Source of the DNA: Streptomyces sp. HUAS CB01
GTDB lineage: Bacteria > Actinomycetota > Actinomycetes > Streptomycetales > Streptomycetaceae
NCBI RefSeq assembly: GCF_030406905.1
Contig: NZ_CP129137.1
Coordinates: forward strand, 3,740,001-3,804,000
Length of the DNA stretch: 64,000 nt
Reading direction: 5' to 3'
Of this stretch, positions 8,985-17,473 are shown one piece after another (within the stretch, counting starts at the first letter, position 1; each line of letters starts with the position of its first letter). The translations under genes and the position numbers were made by a program. A model generated the notes under the pieces. That model did not search any database. It worked only from the letters and a program-made list of their open reading frames with translations, and was not told the origin of the DNA.

Positions 8985-9011
8985 GCACGCACCGCACGCA
9001 CCGCACGCACC
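8985..9011. repeat. 9-bp tandem repeat (GCACGCACC)
   Basis: Three exact GCACGCACC units lie inside a gene-free C/A-rich stretch (8869-9152) between the convergent sigma-factor and asparagine-synthetase-like genes. Confidence 0.8.
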
Positions 9012-9152
9012 AAGCCCACCTCGCGCACCCCGCGCACAGCCCCGCCCACGCAAGCCGGGCCACCGACCTCCCACCCACGGACACCGGCCACCCGCCCGGC
9101 CACAAGCACCCAGGGCCGCCCGCGGCGCCGCCCGCGCGGCGATCACGCGGTG

Positions 9153-11288
9153 CTACGCCTGGAGCGTGGGGCGGCGAGGGACGCCCGAGGCGACAGCTCG
9201 GCGGCGGGGTGCCTCCGTGCCCGTCCAGCATGTGCCGCGGCGTGCCAGCAGCCGCCGGAGCCAGAGCTCCGTGGCGACCAGGTCCGCGAGCCCGTCCAGC
9301 GGGACCGGCTCGCCCTCGGACGCCGCCCGGAGGGCCTTGCGGACGACCCGCGCCTCCACGATGCCCGCGTCGGCGAGCAACGGCGTGTCGAAGAGGTCCA
9401 GCAGGTGCGGCAGCGACAGCCGCATGCCCGCCCGTGTCGCCGCGGTCGAAGCGGTCTGGGACGGTGCGCCCCAGCCGGGCGGCAGATCGTGGACACCCGC
9501 GCCGGAGAGGACCGTGCGCAGGACGGCGGTGCGGGCGCCGGGCTGGACCCGCAGCGCCTCGGGCAGGTCCCGCGCGGCCCGTACGACCTGGTTGTCCAGG
9601 AAGGGTGCGTGCAGCCGCTGACTGCGTACTTCCGAGGCCTGTTCCATGACGCGGTGGTCCGCGGCGTACCGCGCGAGCGCCGCCCGGGCACGGGCCTCGC
9701 CGGGGCGCTGCACGGATGTCGGCCGGGTGGCCGCCTCCTGGAGGCGAACCGATACTTCGGCGAGTGCCTCGCCCGTGAGCCAGCGCGCAGCGGGCCCGGG
9801 CCGGGACCAGGCGAGGGCAGCGAGGGACGCGCCGAGGGGCCCGTTGACGGCGGGCACCCGGCGGTTGGCCTCGGGAAGGCGGGCGGCCGCCGTCTCCAGG
9901 CCCGTGCGATAGGGGGTGCGGGCGAGCCGGCGCGCGGCCCGGTAGACCGTCAGCGGCACGAGCAGCGAGCCGGCGGCGGGGCCGGAGGCACGGGCGAGTG
10001 CGGAGACGGGACGGAGCAGGGGCCGTCTCCTGCGGTCCAGCAGCAGGTCCGCCAGGCGGGCCGGGTGGGCGTCCAGGACCTGCCGGGCGCCGTGTCCCGT
10101 GAAGTGGTCGGCGCTGCCGGACGCGAGGCGCCGCCGGTTGCGTTCGGCCTCGACGAGCGAGGGACCCGGCTCGTCGGTGAGAGGGCCGTCCAGATCGGCG
10201 TAGGGAAGGGCTTCGGCCCCCGCGGCGACGACGACGTGGTGCAGCCGGGGGTTCTCGGCGATCGTCCTGGCCCGTTCCATCTCGGCCTCTCGCCCCTGCG
10301 GGGTGGCGAGGTCGTTGAAGGTGACGGCCAGCAGACGCTCCCCGGCGCCGGTGCCGTGGCCCAGGATCGTGCCCGGGGCGCCGGGCAGTCCGGCGGCGAG
10401 CAGCGCGAGGGTCCCGGAGGCGCTGCCTCCGGACAGATCGGCGCCGATACCGGGTGCGGGTGCGCCGCGGGCCGCGCGCCGCTCCGCCGGGCCCATGCCG
10501 GGCACGGGTCCCGGGTCGGGCGGCAGGGTCTCGGGCGCGTGCCGGGGCGCGGTGAGCCGTGCGCGCACGGCGTCGACGAGCGCGTCCCGCATGGCCTCCA
10601 TGGCCCTCTCCGGGGCGAGTTGGGGGGCGGCGACGGCGAGGGAGGCGACGGGTTCGTAGCCGGTGATCTCGCGGGATCCCTCGCGCAGGATCAGCGCGTG
10701 GCCGGGCGGGATCCGCTTGACCCCGGCATACGGGGTGGAGTCGCGCAGCGCCTCCGGGGATTCTGGGCAGGCGAGGAGCGCGGCGAGGTGCCCGATGTCG
10801 AGCTGGGCCTCGATGAGGTCGGCCAGGGGCAGTGCGGCGGTCGCGTAGGCCGTGCCGTTGGCCCAGGGCGTGTAGAAGACGGGGCGTGCGCCTGCCAGGT
10901 CACCGGTGACGGTGACGCGGCGGCCGACCTGGACGACGGCCGTGTAGCTGCCGGCCCAGGCGGTGAGATGGCGCAGTGCGCCCCCGCGCGCCGCGAAGAG
11001 GCCGACGCGCAGCTCCTCGTCGCTGGCTGCGCAACAGCCCAGCACCGCCAGGCGGATGGTGGGGGTCCCTCCGGTGAAGCCGGGGGGCGGTCCTGCGGTG
11101 ACGACGCGGACCTCGTCCGGGCGCCAGTCGCCGACGGCCCAGAGCGGATCGGGGTCGCCCCACAGGAGTTGGGCGCCGACGGGGTGGACGGTGCGGTTGT
11201 CGTCGCCGGAGGCGGAGGGGCGGGATCCGACCGCTCCCGCCGTACCGAAGCTTGCGGCGACACTGCTCCACCCCACCAGCCACCGCAT
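9153..11288 (-). CDS. Asparagine-synthetase-like protein with altered PP-loop (lasso-cyclase-like)
   Basis: From the ATG complementary to 11286-11288, preceded by GGAGGCGCG, the product has 711 residues. The N-terminal third resembles the class II glutaminase fold ([12 protein letters not shown] 129-140), but residue 2 is Arg rather than the catalytic Cys. Glutamine hydrolysis is therefore not expected. The C-terminal two thirds have the AsnB synthetase architecture. Its ATP PP-loop reads SGGSAS (286-291), where AsnB and lasso-peptide cyclases have SGGxDS. Missing Cys2 is also seen in lasso cyclases (McjC/LarC type), but no RRE, protease or precursor gene is adjacent. It could be an amide ligase of unknown substrate or a degenerate enzyme. 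Several proline/alanine insertions lower similarity further. Confidence 0.75.
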   Translation of the reverse strand: MRWLVGWSSVAASFGTAGAVGSRPSASGDDNRTVHPVGAQLLWGDPDPLWAVGDWRPDEVRVVTAGPPPGFTGGTPTIRLAVLGCCAASDEELRVGLFAARGGALRHLTAWAGSYTAVVQVGRRVTVTGDLAGARPVFYTPWANGTAYATAALPLADLIEAQLDIGHLAALLACPESPEALRDSTPYAGVKRIPPGHALILREGSREITGYEPVASLAVAAPQLAPERAMEAMRDALVDAVRARLTAPRHAPETLPPDPGPVPGMGPAERRAARGAPAPGIGADLSGGSASGTLALLAAGLPGAPGTILGHGTGAGERLLAVTFNDLATPQGREAEMERARTIAENPRLHHVVVAAGAEALPYADLDGPLTDEPGPSLVEAERNRRRLASGSADHFTGHGARQVLDAHPARLADLLLDRRRRPLLRPVSALARASGPAAGSLLVPLTVYRAARRLARTPYRTGLETAAARLPEANRRVPAVNGPLGASLAALAWSRPGPAARWLTGEALAEVSVRLQEAATRPTSVQRPGEARARAALARYAADHRVMEQASEVRSQRLHAPFLDNQVVRAARDLPEALRVQPGARTAVLRTVLSGAGVHDLPPGWGAPSQTASTAATRAGMRLSLPHLLDLFDTPLLADAGIVEARVVRKALRAASEGEPVPLDGLADLVATELWLRRLLARRGTCWTGTEAPRRRAVASGVPRRPTLQA

Positions 11289-11999
11289 CGCGCCTCCACA
11301 GCCTGTGGACAACTTTCGGCACACCCGATTCGGCACACCCCGATGAGGACATGCTGCCACGACAAGGGCGCACGGGAGGGGCTCCGGGTCGCGTGCGCGA
11401 AAAGTGAACGCGCCCCTGGCATGGGCCATATGAGGCCGTCCGGCCGCCCTGCGTCCGCGCACCGGCCACGGCCGACGCCGCGGCAGGCGAAACGCCGCCC
11501 AAGGGGCGGCATTCGGCCAATCTCAGGACCACGAAGAGTGGGGCATATCGCAATAATCGGGTGCATGCGCACGGCCCGGGAGGCGGCACTCGCCCCCCGG
11601 ACCGGTCCGCCGCCCGCGGGGATTGAGGCGGCGGTGTCCCCCAGCCCATCGGATCCCTTGCCGATGGGCCGACCCACGCAGCACTCATGGAAGCGCTCCC
11701 CCGACAGCCGGAGGAGAGCGCACGGACAGGCGCACGGCCACACGCCGGGAGCACGGTCCGGGAGGGGAGTCCCACCCGAACACACAACAATCTCGCCATA
11801 CGGAACACCGCCTCTTAACGGTCGGGATGCGGCGAACTACCCTGTGTGTCACTGCTGTTCTCCTCGGGGGGTGAATATTCCCGGGGGCTCGGACACCTGC
11901 TCTTGCGTCCGGCTTCCGCGGAGTTGTCCCCCTGGGGGGAGGGCGGAGCGAACGCCGGACGCGATGCCCGGCGGCCGTCTGTGTGTCGAGGGGTGGCGC
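11289..11999. other. Long divergent intergenic region
   Basis: About 710 bases separate the start of the asparagine-synthetase-like gene from the start of the sporulation-associated gene. No open frame here has convincing codon bias plus a ribosome site. Next to the minus-strand gene, the motif GTGTGCCGAA occurs twice on the minus strand, a little upstream of the DnaA box. On the plus-strand side, CCCCC (928-932 of the 11 kb block) faces GGGGGG (934-939) in a tight hairpin at 11927-11940, inside the probable leader of the 12000 gene. Confidence 0.55.
11304..11312 (-). promoter_or_regulatory. DnaA-box match upstream of the asparagine-synthetase-like gene
   Basis: On the minus strand this reads TTGTCCACA, the Streptomyces DnaA-box consensus, 15 bases before the start codon. 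It is part of a wider dyad with TCCACAG and TGTGGA arms. Confidence 0.45.
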
Positions 12000-13445
12000 A
12001 TGTCCAGGGAGCAACGCGGGCCGAACGAAAAGCTCGGCACCGTTCTCGCCCTCGCGGGAATCAGCAACGCCGGGCTCGCCCGGCGGGTGAACGACCTCGG
12101 GGCGCAGCGCGGTCTGACCCTCCGCTACGACAAGACGTCGGTGGCGCGGTGGGTGTCGAAGGGCATGGTGCCGCAGGGTGCCGCGCCCCATCTCATCGCG
12201 GCGGCCATCGGCCAGAAGCTGGGCCGCCCGGTGCCGCTGCACGAGATCGGGCTGGCGGACGCCGACCCGGCGCCGGAGGTGGGGCTGGCCTTCCCGCGGG
12301 ACGTGGGCGAGGCGGTGAAGGCCGCAACCGAGCTGTACCGGCTGGATCTTGCGGGCCGGCGCGCGGGCGGCGGCGGGATCTGGCAGTCGCTGGCCGGTTC
12401 CTTCTCGGTGAGCGCGTACGCCACTCCCGCCTCCCGCTGGCTGATCAACCCGGCCGACTCGTCCGTCGAGCGGATCCTCCGCGGCACGGAGGGCGGCGAG
12501 GGCCCGGAGAGCCCCGAGGACGGCCAGGTGCGGGTGGGCCACAGCGATGTGGCCAAGCTGCGCGAGGCCGCCGAGGACGCCCGGCGCTGGGACTCCAAGT
12601 ACGGCGGCGGGGACTGGCGCTCCTCGATGGTCCCCGAGTGCTTACGGGTCGACGCGGCACCGCTGCTGCTCGGTTCGTACTCGGACGAGGTCGGCCGGGC
12701 CCTGTTCGGAGCGACGGCCGAGCTGACCCGGCTGGCGGGCTGGATGGCCTTCGACACCGGCCAGCAGGAGGCGGCCCAGCGCTACTACATCCAGGCGCTG
12801 CGGCTGGCCCGCGCGGCGGCCGACGTCCCGCTGGGGGGCTACGTGCTGGCGTCGATGTCGCTGCAGGCGACCTACCGGGGCTTCGCCGACGAGGGCGTGG
12901 ACCTCGCGCAGGCGGCCGTGGAGCGCAACCGCGGCCTGGCGACGGCCCGCACGATGAGCTTCTTCCGGCTGGTGGAGGCACGGGCCCATGCGAAGGCGAG
13001 CGACGCGCTCGCCGCCGGGGCCGCGCTGAAGGCCGCGGAGAGCTGGCTGGAACGCTCCCGCGACGGCGACGCGGACCCGTCCTGGCTGGGGTTCTACTCG
13101 TACGACCGGTTCGCGGCGGACGCCGCCGAGTGCTACCGGGACCTCAAGGCGCCCCGCCAGGTGCGCCGCTTCACGGAGCAGGCACTGTCCCGGCCCACGG
13201 AGGAGTACGTCCGCTCGCACGGCCTGCGACTGGTGGTGAGCGCGGTGGCCGAGCTGGAGTCCGGCAACCTGGACGCCGCCTGCGCGGCCGGCACCCGAGC
13301 GGTGGAGGTCGCGGGCCGGATCTCCTCCGCCCGTACGACGGAGTACGTACGGGACCTGCTGCACCGGCTGGAGCCGTACGGGGACGAGCCGAGGGTGGCG
13401 GAGCTGAGGGAGCGGGCCCGGCCGCTGCTGATGGCTCCGGCGTGA
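12000..13445 (+). CDS. Sporulation-associated regulator-like protein with a TTA codon
   Basis: The 481-residue product starts at the ATG at 12000, behind GAGGGG. The N-terminal 85 residues look like a helix-turn-helix domain ([20 protein letters not shown], then [15 protein letters not shown]). The rest is helical and TPR-like, with repeated Ala-rich helix pairs (for example [20 protein letters not shown]). From memory it matches the S. coelicolor protein annotated as sporulation-associated (SCO4114); its biochemical role is not established. Codon 215 (12642-12644) is TTA, the rare leucine codon read by the bldA tRNA. It is the only TTA I found in any gene of the window, and it would make translation bldA-dependent. 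Confidence 0.8.
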   Translation: MSREQRGPNEKLGTVLALAGISNAGLARRVNDLGAQRGLTLRYDKTSVARWVSKGMVPQGAAPHLIAAAIGQKLGRPVPLHEIGLADADPAPEVGLAFPRDVGEAVKAATELYRLDLAGRRAGGGGIWQSLAGSFSVSAYATPASRWLINPADSSVERILRGTEGGEGPESPEDGQVRVGHSDVAKLREAAEDARRWDSKYGGGDWRSSMVPECLRVDAAPLLLGSYSDEVGRALFGATAELTRLAGWMAFDTGQQEAAQRYYIQALRLARAAADVPLGGYVLASMSLQATYRGFADEGVDLAQAAVERNRGLATARTMSFFRLVEARAHAKASDALAAGAALKAAESWLERSRDGDADPSWLGFYSYDRFAADAAECYRDLKAPRQVRRFTEQALSRPTEEYVRSHGLRLVVSAVAELESGNLDAACAAGTRAVEVAGRISSARTTEYVRDLLHRLEPYGDEPRVAELRERARPLLMAPA

Positions 13446-13559
13446 GCCGTACGCGTCCCATGACACGTGTCCCACCCGGTTTAACGCGCCTGTCAGTGGG
13501 CCAGTGCATCATCGGGGGCGGGACGGTTTCCCGGGAGGCACTGCCGGGCTGGAAGGTGT

Positions 13560-14777
13560 GTGGTGAAGGCGGCCGCATTCGACTGCGACGTGCTGGTGAT
13601 CGGCGGCGGGATCATCGGACTGTCGACGGCCTATGCCCTGACGCGTGCCGCGCCGGGCACCTCCGTGGTCGTCCTGGAGAAGGAGGAGGGCCCCGCCCGT
13701 CACCAGACCGGGCGGAACAGCGGAGTGATCCACAGCGGGATCTACTACCGCCCGGGCTCCCTGAAGGCACGTTTCGCCGTGCGCGGTGCGGCGGAGACGG
13801 TGAAGTTCTGCGCCGAGTACGGCATCCCCCACGAGGTCACCGGCAAGCTGATCGTCGCCACCGGGCGCGAGGAGCTGCCCCGGCTGCACGCGCTCGTCCA
13901 GCGCGGCAGGGAGAACGGCATCCCGGTGCGTGAGCTGGGCCCCGCCCAGATCGCGGAGTACGAGCCGGAGGTCGGCGGTGTCGCGGCGATCCGGGTCGGC
14001 ACGACCGGAGTGTGCGACTTCGGGGCCGTCGCCGCCCAGCTCGCGGAGGCCTCGGCCGCCTCGGGCGCGGAGATCCACTACGGCGAGGAGGTGCGGCTCG
14101 TCGACCGGCGGCCGTGGGGGGTCGCGGTCCGTACGTCCACCGGCCGGATCGTCCGCGCCCGCACGCTGGTGAACTGCGCAGGACTGCACTGCGACCGGGT
14201 GGCCGAGCTCGCCGGGGACCGGCCCGGCATGCGGATCGTCCCCTTCCGTGGGGAGTACTACGAGCTGGCCCGCCCCGAGCTGGTGCGCGGTCTGGTGTAC
14301 CCGGTGCCCGACCCCGCCTTCCCCTTCCTCGGGGTCCACCTCACGCGCGGCGTCGAGGGCGCCGTCCATGTGGGGCCGAACGCGGTCCCGGCGCTGGCCC
14401 GCGAGGGCTACGGCTGGTCCACGGTCCGTCCGGGCGAGCTGGCGGGCACGCTGACCTGGCCCGGTTCCTGGCGGATCGCCCGGCGCCACTGGCGCTACGG
14501 CGCCGGCGAGCTCCACCGCTCCTTCTCCAAGCACGCCTTCACGGCGGCCGTGCGGCGGCTCCTGCCGGCCGTCACGGAGGACGATCTGCGGCCGGTGGCC
14601 GCGGGAGTCCGGGCCCAGGCGGTCCTCCGGGACGGCACCCTGGTGGACGACTTCATGATCAAGGAGTCGCCCCGTGCGGTCCACGTCCTGAACGCCCCGT
14701 CCCCGGCGGCGACCGCCTCGCTGCCGATCGGCCGGGAAGTGGCGAGACGGGTCCTCGCCCACCTCGCGGAGGCGTGA
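13560..14777 (+). CDS. lhgO: L-2-hydroxyglutarate oxidase/dehydrogenase
   Basis: This 405-residue FAD-dependent oxidoreductase of the DAO family has the FAD motif GGGIIG (15-20) and the family signature ARHQTGRNSGVIHSGIYY (about 46-63). That signature separates LhgO from other DAO enzymes. It oxidises L-2-hydroxyglutarate to 2-oxoglutarate and removes a toxic by-product, passing electrons to the quinone pool or oxygen. The GTG at 13560 follows GGAAGG at good spacing. The gene stands alone and follows the sporulation-associated gene after 114 bases. Confidence 0.88.
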   Translation: MVKAAAFDCDVLVIGGGIIGLSTAYALTRAAPGTSVVVLEKEEGPARHQTGRNSGVIHSGIYYRPGSLKARFAVRGAAETVKFCAEYGIPHEVTGKLIVATGREELPRLHALVQRGRENGIPVRELGPAQIAEYEPEVGGVAAIRVGTTGVCDFGAVAAQLAEASAASGAEIHYGEEVRLVDRRPWGVAVRTSTGRIVRARTLVNCAGLHCDRVAELAGDRPGMRIVPFRGEYYELARPELVRGLVYPVPDPAFPFLGVHLTRGVEGAVHVGPNAVPALAREGYGWSTVRPGELAGTLTWPGSWRIARRHWRYGAGELHRSFSKHAFTAAVRRLLPAVTEDDLRPVAAGVRAQAVLRDGTLVDDFMIKESPRAVHVLNAPSPAATASLPIGREVARRVLAHLAEA

Positions 14778-14811
14778 GGCGGCCGTCCTGGGCCGGGTGC
14801 CCGCCCAGGCA

Positions 14812-14953
14812 TGACGCGGGCCGCCCCCGCCCGTACCCGCCCAGGTGTGACACGGGCGTCCCCGAACGGCGCCCGCCGAGGAGTGACGCGGCCGCCCCGC
14901 CCGTACCCCGCCCGGTGTGACGCGGGCCGCCCCCCGCTCGTACCCGCCGCCGT
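14812..14953. repeat. Four imperfect 34-36-bp tandem repeats upstream of trmB
   Basis: Units begin with TGAC at 14812, 14848, 14884 and 14918. Each continues with CGGGC/CGGCC, then CCCCGCCCGTA, then CCCGCCNGGNG. The units are about 36, 36, 34 and 35 bases long. They fill the gap between lhgO and trmB and end at the probable -10 box of trmB. Confidence 0.8.
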
Positions 14954-14968
14954 ACAATCGGGTCATTG
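14953..14968 (+). promoter_or_regulatory. -10 box of a probable leaderless trmB promoter
   Basis: TACAAT at 14953-14958 matches the Streptomyces -10 consensus and lies nine bases before the GTG at 14968. Transcription would begin at or next to the start codon, and there is no Shine-Dalgarno, so the mRNA is probably leaderless. I see no good -35. Confidence 0.6.
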
Positions 14969-15774
14969 TGTCTGAGTTCGAGAACGTCACCACCGAGGGT
15001 CCGCGCGGGGGCGCCCCCCGTACCGCCACCGCCGCCCGGCCGAAGGGCGAGCCCCGGTTTCCCGGAGGCCCCGCCGCCGACCCCGCGGGTTCGCACCACG
15101 AGCGGCGGATCCGCAGCTTCCAGCCGCGCCGGAGCCGGGTGACGGCCGGGCAGGCCGACGCACTGCAGCGCCTCTGGCCGGTCTGGGGGCTGGACATCGA
15201 CGGACTGCGCACGCTCGACCTGGACGAGATGTTCGGCGGACTGCCGGTCGTCCTGGAGATCGGCTTCGGCATGGGCGAGGCGACCGCGCGCATGGCCGCT
15301 GCCGACCCGGCCACGGGCATTCTCGCCGTGGACGTCCACACCCCCGGCCAGGGCAATCTCCTCGGGCTGGCCGAGCGGGCGGGCCTGAGCAACCTACGGG
15401 TGGCCAACGGCGACGCGATCATCCTGCTCCGCGAGATGCTGCCCCCCGCCGCGCTGGACGGCCTGCGGGTGTACTTCCCGGACCCCTGGCCCAAGAAGCG
15501 CCACCACAAGCGCCGGCTGATCCAGCCCGAGTTCCTCACCCTGGCGGCGGGCCGGCTGAAGCCTGGCGCGGTCCTGCACTGCGCCACGGACTGGGAGCCG
15601 TACGCCGAGCAGATGCTCGAGGTGCTGACCGCCCACCCGGACTTCGAGAACACCCAGGCCGACGGCGGCTACGCGCCCCGGCCGGCCTTCCGCCCGCTGA
15701 CCCGCTTCGAGGGCCAGGGCCTCGACAAGGGCCACGTGGTGCACGACCTGCTGTTCCGCCGCCGGGGCGCATGA
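14968..15774 (+). CDS. trmB: tRNA (guanine-N7-)-methyltransferase
   Basis: This 268-residue protein uses SAM to methylate N7 of G46 in the tRNA variable loop. It has the SAM motif LEIGFGMGE (about 96-104), the family motif YFPDPWPKKRHHKRR (about 169-183), and the C-terminal substrate-binding TRFEGQGLDKGH. Residues 1-50 form a non-conserved Gly/Pro-rich extension usual in Streptomyces copies. I chose the GTG at 14968 because a -10 box lies just upstream. The frame is open to 14917, but only through the tandem repeats. Confidence 0.93.
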   Translation: MSEFENVTTEGPRGGAPRTATAARPKGEPRFPGGPAADPAGSHHERRIRSFQPRRSRVTAGQADALQRLWPVWGLDIDGLRTLDLDEMFGGLPVVLEIGFGMGEATARMAAADPATGILAVDVHTPGQGNLLGLAERAGLSNLRVANGDAIILLREMLPPAALDGLRVYFPDPWPKKRHHKRRLIQPEFLTLAAGRLKPGAVLHCATDWEPYAEQMLEVLTAHPDFENTQADGGYAPRPAFRPLTRFEGQGLDKGHVVHDLLFRRRGA

Positions 15775-15845
15775 CGGGACGAGGGCGGTGCACCCGACGG
15801 CACCACACGCCGTCGCGCGTTGTCCGTGGCGCTCGTTAGGGTCGT

Positions 15846-17177
15846 GTGGTGTCCGACTGGTCCCCGCAGCCGCATCCGGCCGCCCGCCCCGCCGTTCCGG
15901 CGTGCGACGAGCGGCCGCTGTTCGACGCCGTACCGGAGCGTGCCCGCTGGCGCTACAAGCCGCGTCGCGACTTCTGGCGCAGCAAGGCCGTGCGCGCCTG
16001 GGCACTGATCACTCTGCTGGCGCTCTCGGGCCTGGTGATCCTCGCGCTGGTGCGCGAACAGACCGGGACCGAGGGTTTCCTGGTCGGCCTCGGTCTCGCC
16101 GTGCTGCCCGTGCCGCTGCTCATGGGGGCCTTCCGCTGGCTGGACCGGGTCGAGCCGGGCCCCTGGCGGAACCTCGTCTTCGCGTTCGCCTGGGGGGCCT
16201 GTGCGGCCGCCCTCGTGGCCATCATCGCCAACTCCTTCGCGACCCAGTGGATAGCCACCGCCACGGCCGACCCGACGCACGCGGACACGATCGGTGCGAC
16301 CGTCGTCGCGCCCGTGGTGGAGGAGACCGCCAAGGCGGCGGCGTTGCTGCTGCTGTTCCTCTTCCGCAGACGGGACTTCACCGGCCTCGTCGACGGTGTC
16401 GTGATCGCCGGTTTCACCGCCGCGGGCTTCGCGTTCACCGAGAACATCCTCTATCTCGGCAACGCCTTCGGCGAGGACCAGGAGTTCGGCACCTCCGGCT
16501 TCGCCTCCGTCACGGCGGCGACGTTCTTCGTGCGGATCGTGATGTCGCCGTTCGCCCACCCGCTGTTCACGGTGCTCACGGGCATCGGTTTCGGGCTGGC
16601 GGCCGCCACCGCGCGGCACCGGAAGGTCCGCAGGGTCTCACTGCCGGTCCTCGGCCTGCTCCTCGCGATGGGCGTGCACGCGCTGTGGAACGGCTCGGGG
16701 ATCTTCGGCCCCCTCGGCTTCTACGCGGTGTACGCGGCGTTCATGGTGCCCGCGTTCGGCCTGCTGACGTGGCTGGCCGTGTGGACCCGGCAGCGTGAGC
16801 TGCGCACGGTCGCGGCGGAGCTGCCGGCCTACGCCGCGGCCGGCTGGCTGGCCCCCGCCGAACCGCTCGCCCTGTCCTCCATGAAGGCCCGCACGATGGC
16901 CCGCGACCTGGCGGGCCGGACGCACGGCCCGGCGGCCGCGCGCGCCGTCTCCGAGTACGAGGTGTTCGCCACCTCCCTGGCCTTCCTCCGGCACCGGGCC
17001 GAGCGGGGCACGGCCGGGCCGGACTTCGTCGCCCGGGAGCAGGAACTGCTGCACCATCTGTGGCAGCGCAGGGATCTCGCGGGCCCTGCCCTGACGTACG
17101 CCGCCCGCGCCACGGGCCGCGCCTGGCAGCCCCCGCCGCACCTGGACTACAGCGGCTTCAACCCGTACCGGGGCTGA
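15846..17177 (+). CDS. PrsW-family intramembrane metalloprotease
   Basis: This 443-residue membrane protein has roughly eight hydrophobic segments between 48 and 310. The PrsW/CAAX-protease-like motifs are present: VVEETAK (158-163, the EExxK glutamates), FAFTEN (about 194-199), FAHPLFT (about 236-242) and HALWN (about 281-285). B. subtilis PrsW performs the site-1 cleavage of an anti-sigma factor; the substrate here is unknown. A cytoplasmic tail of about 130 residues after the last helix is polar and partly helical. The GTG at 15846 is one codon before a second GTG. It follows trmB after 71 bases and may be cotranscribed. Confidence 0.85.
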   Translation: MVSDWSPQPHPAARPAVPACDERPLFDAVPERARWRYKPRRDFWRSKAVRAWALITLLALSGLVILALVREQTGTEGFLVGLGLAVLPVPLLMGAFRWLDRVEPGPWRNLVFAFAWGACAAALVAIIANSFATQWIATATADPTHADTIGATVVAPVVEETAKAAALLLLFLFRRRDFTGLVDGVVIAGFTAAGFAFTENILYLGNAFGEDQEFGTSGFASVTAATFFVRIVMSPFAHPLFTVLTGIGFGLAAATARHRKVRRVSLPVLGLLLAMGVHALWNGSGIFGPLGFYAVYAAFMVPAFGLLTWLAVWTRQRELRTVAAELPAYAAAGWLAPAEPLALSSMKARTMARDLAGRTHGPAAARAVSEYEVFATSLAFLRHRAERGTAGPDFVAREQELLHHLWQRRDLAGPALTYAARATGRAWQPPPHLDYSGFNPYRG

Positions 17178-17473
17178 CGCACCGCACCGGGAGCCGGCCG
17201 AACGGACGGGCCGACGCAACACTGCGCGGGTGCACGCGGGACTCCGGTCGTCCCCGTTGTCCGCGTCCGCGCCTCCCCGCTTCCGCTTTCGGGCTTCCGG
17301 GCCGCCAGGCCTCCGGCTCCGGCCGCCAAGCCGTCAGACTTCCGGGACTCCGCGACTCCGGGCACGGGACAACCGACGGCCCGGGCGTCGTGGGGACGTG
17401 TGCCGGGCCGTCGGTGGGCGGAGCGCGAGGCTCCGTACGAAGGGGCCGGAGCAGGAGGCTCCATGCGGGTGGG

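Noticed and set aside
9153..11288. A lasso-peptide biosynthetic cluster
   Set aside because: Only the cyclase-like gene is present. I found no precursor, RRE or transglutaminase-type protease within several kb.
9150..11999. Upstream extension of the 12000 gene to 9150
   Set aside because: It runs antisense to the asparagine-synthetase-like gene and has no ribosome site. The true start at 12000 follows GAGGGG.
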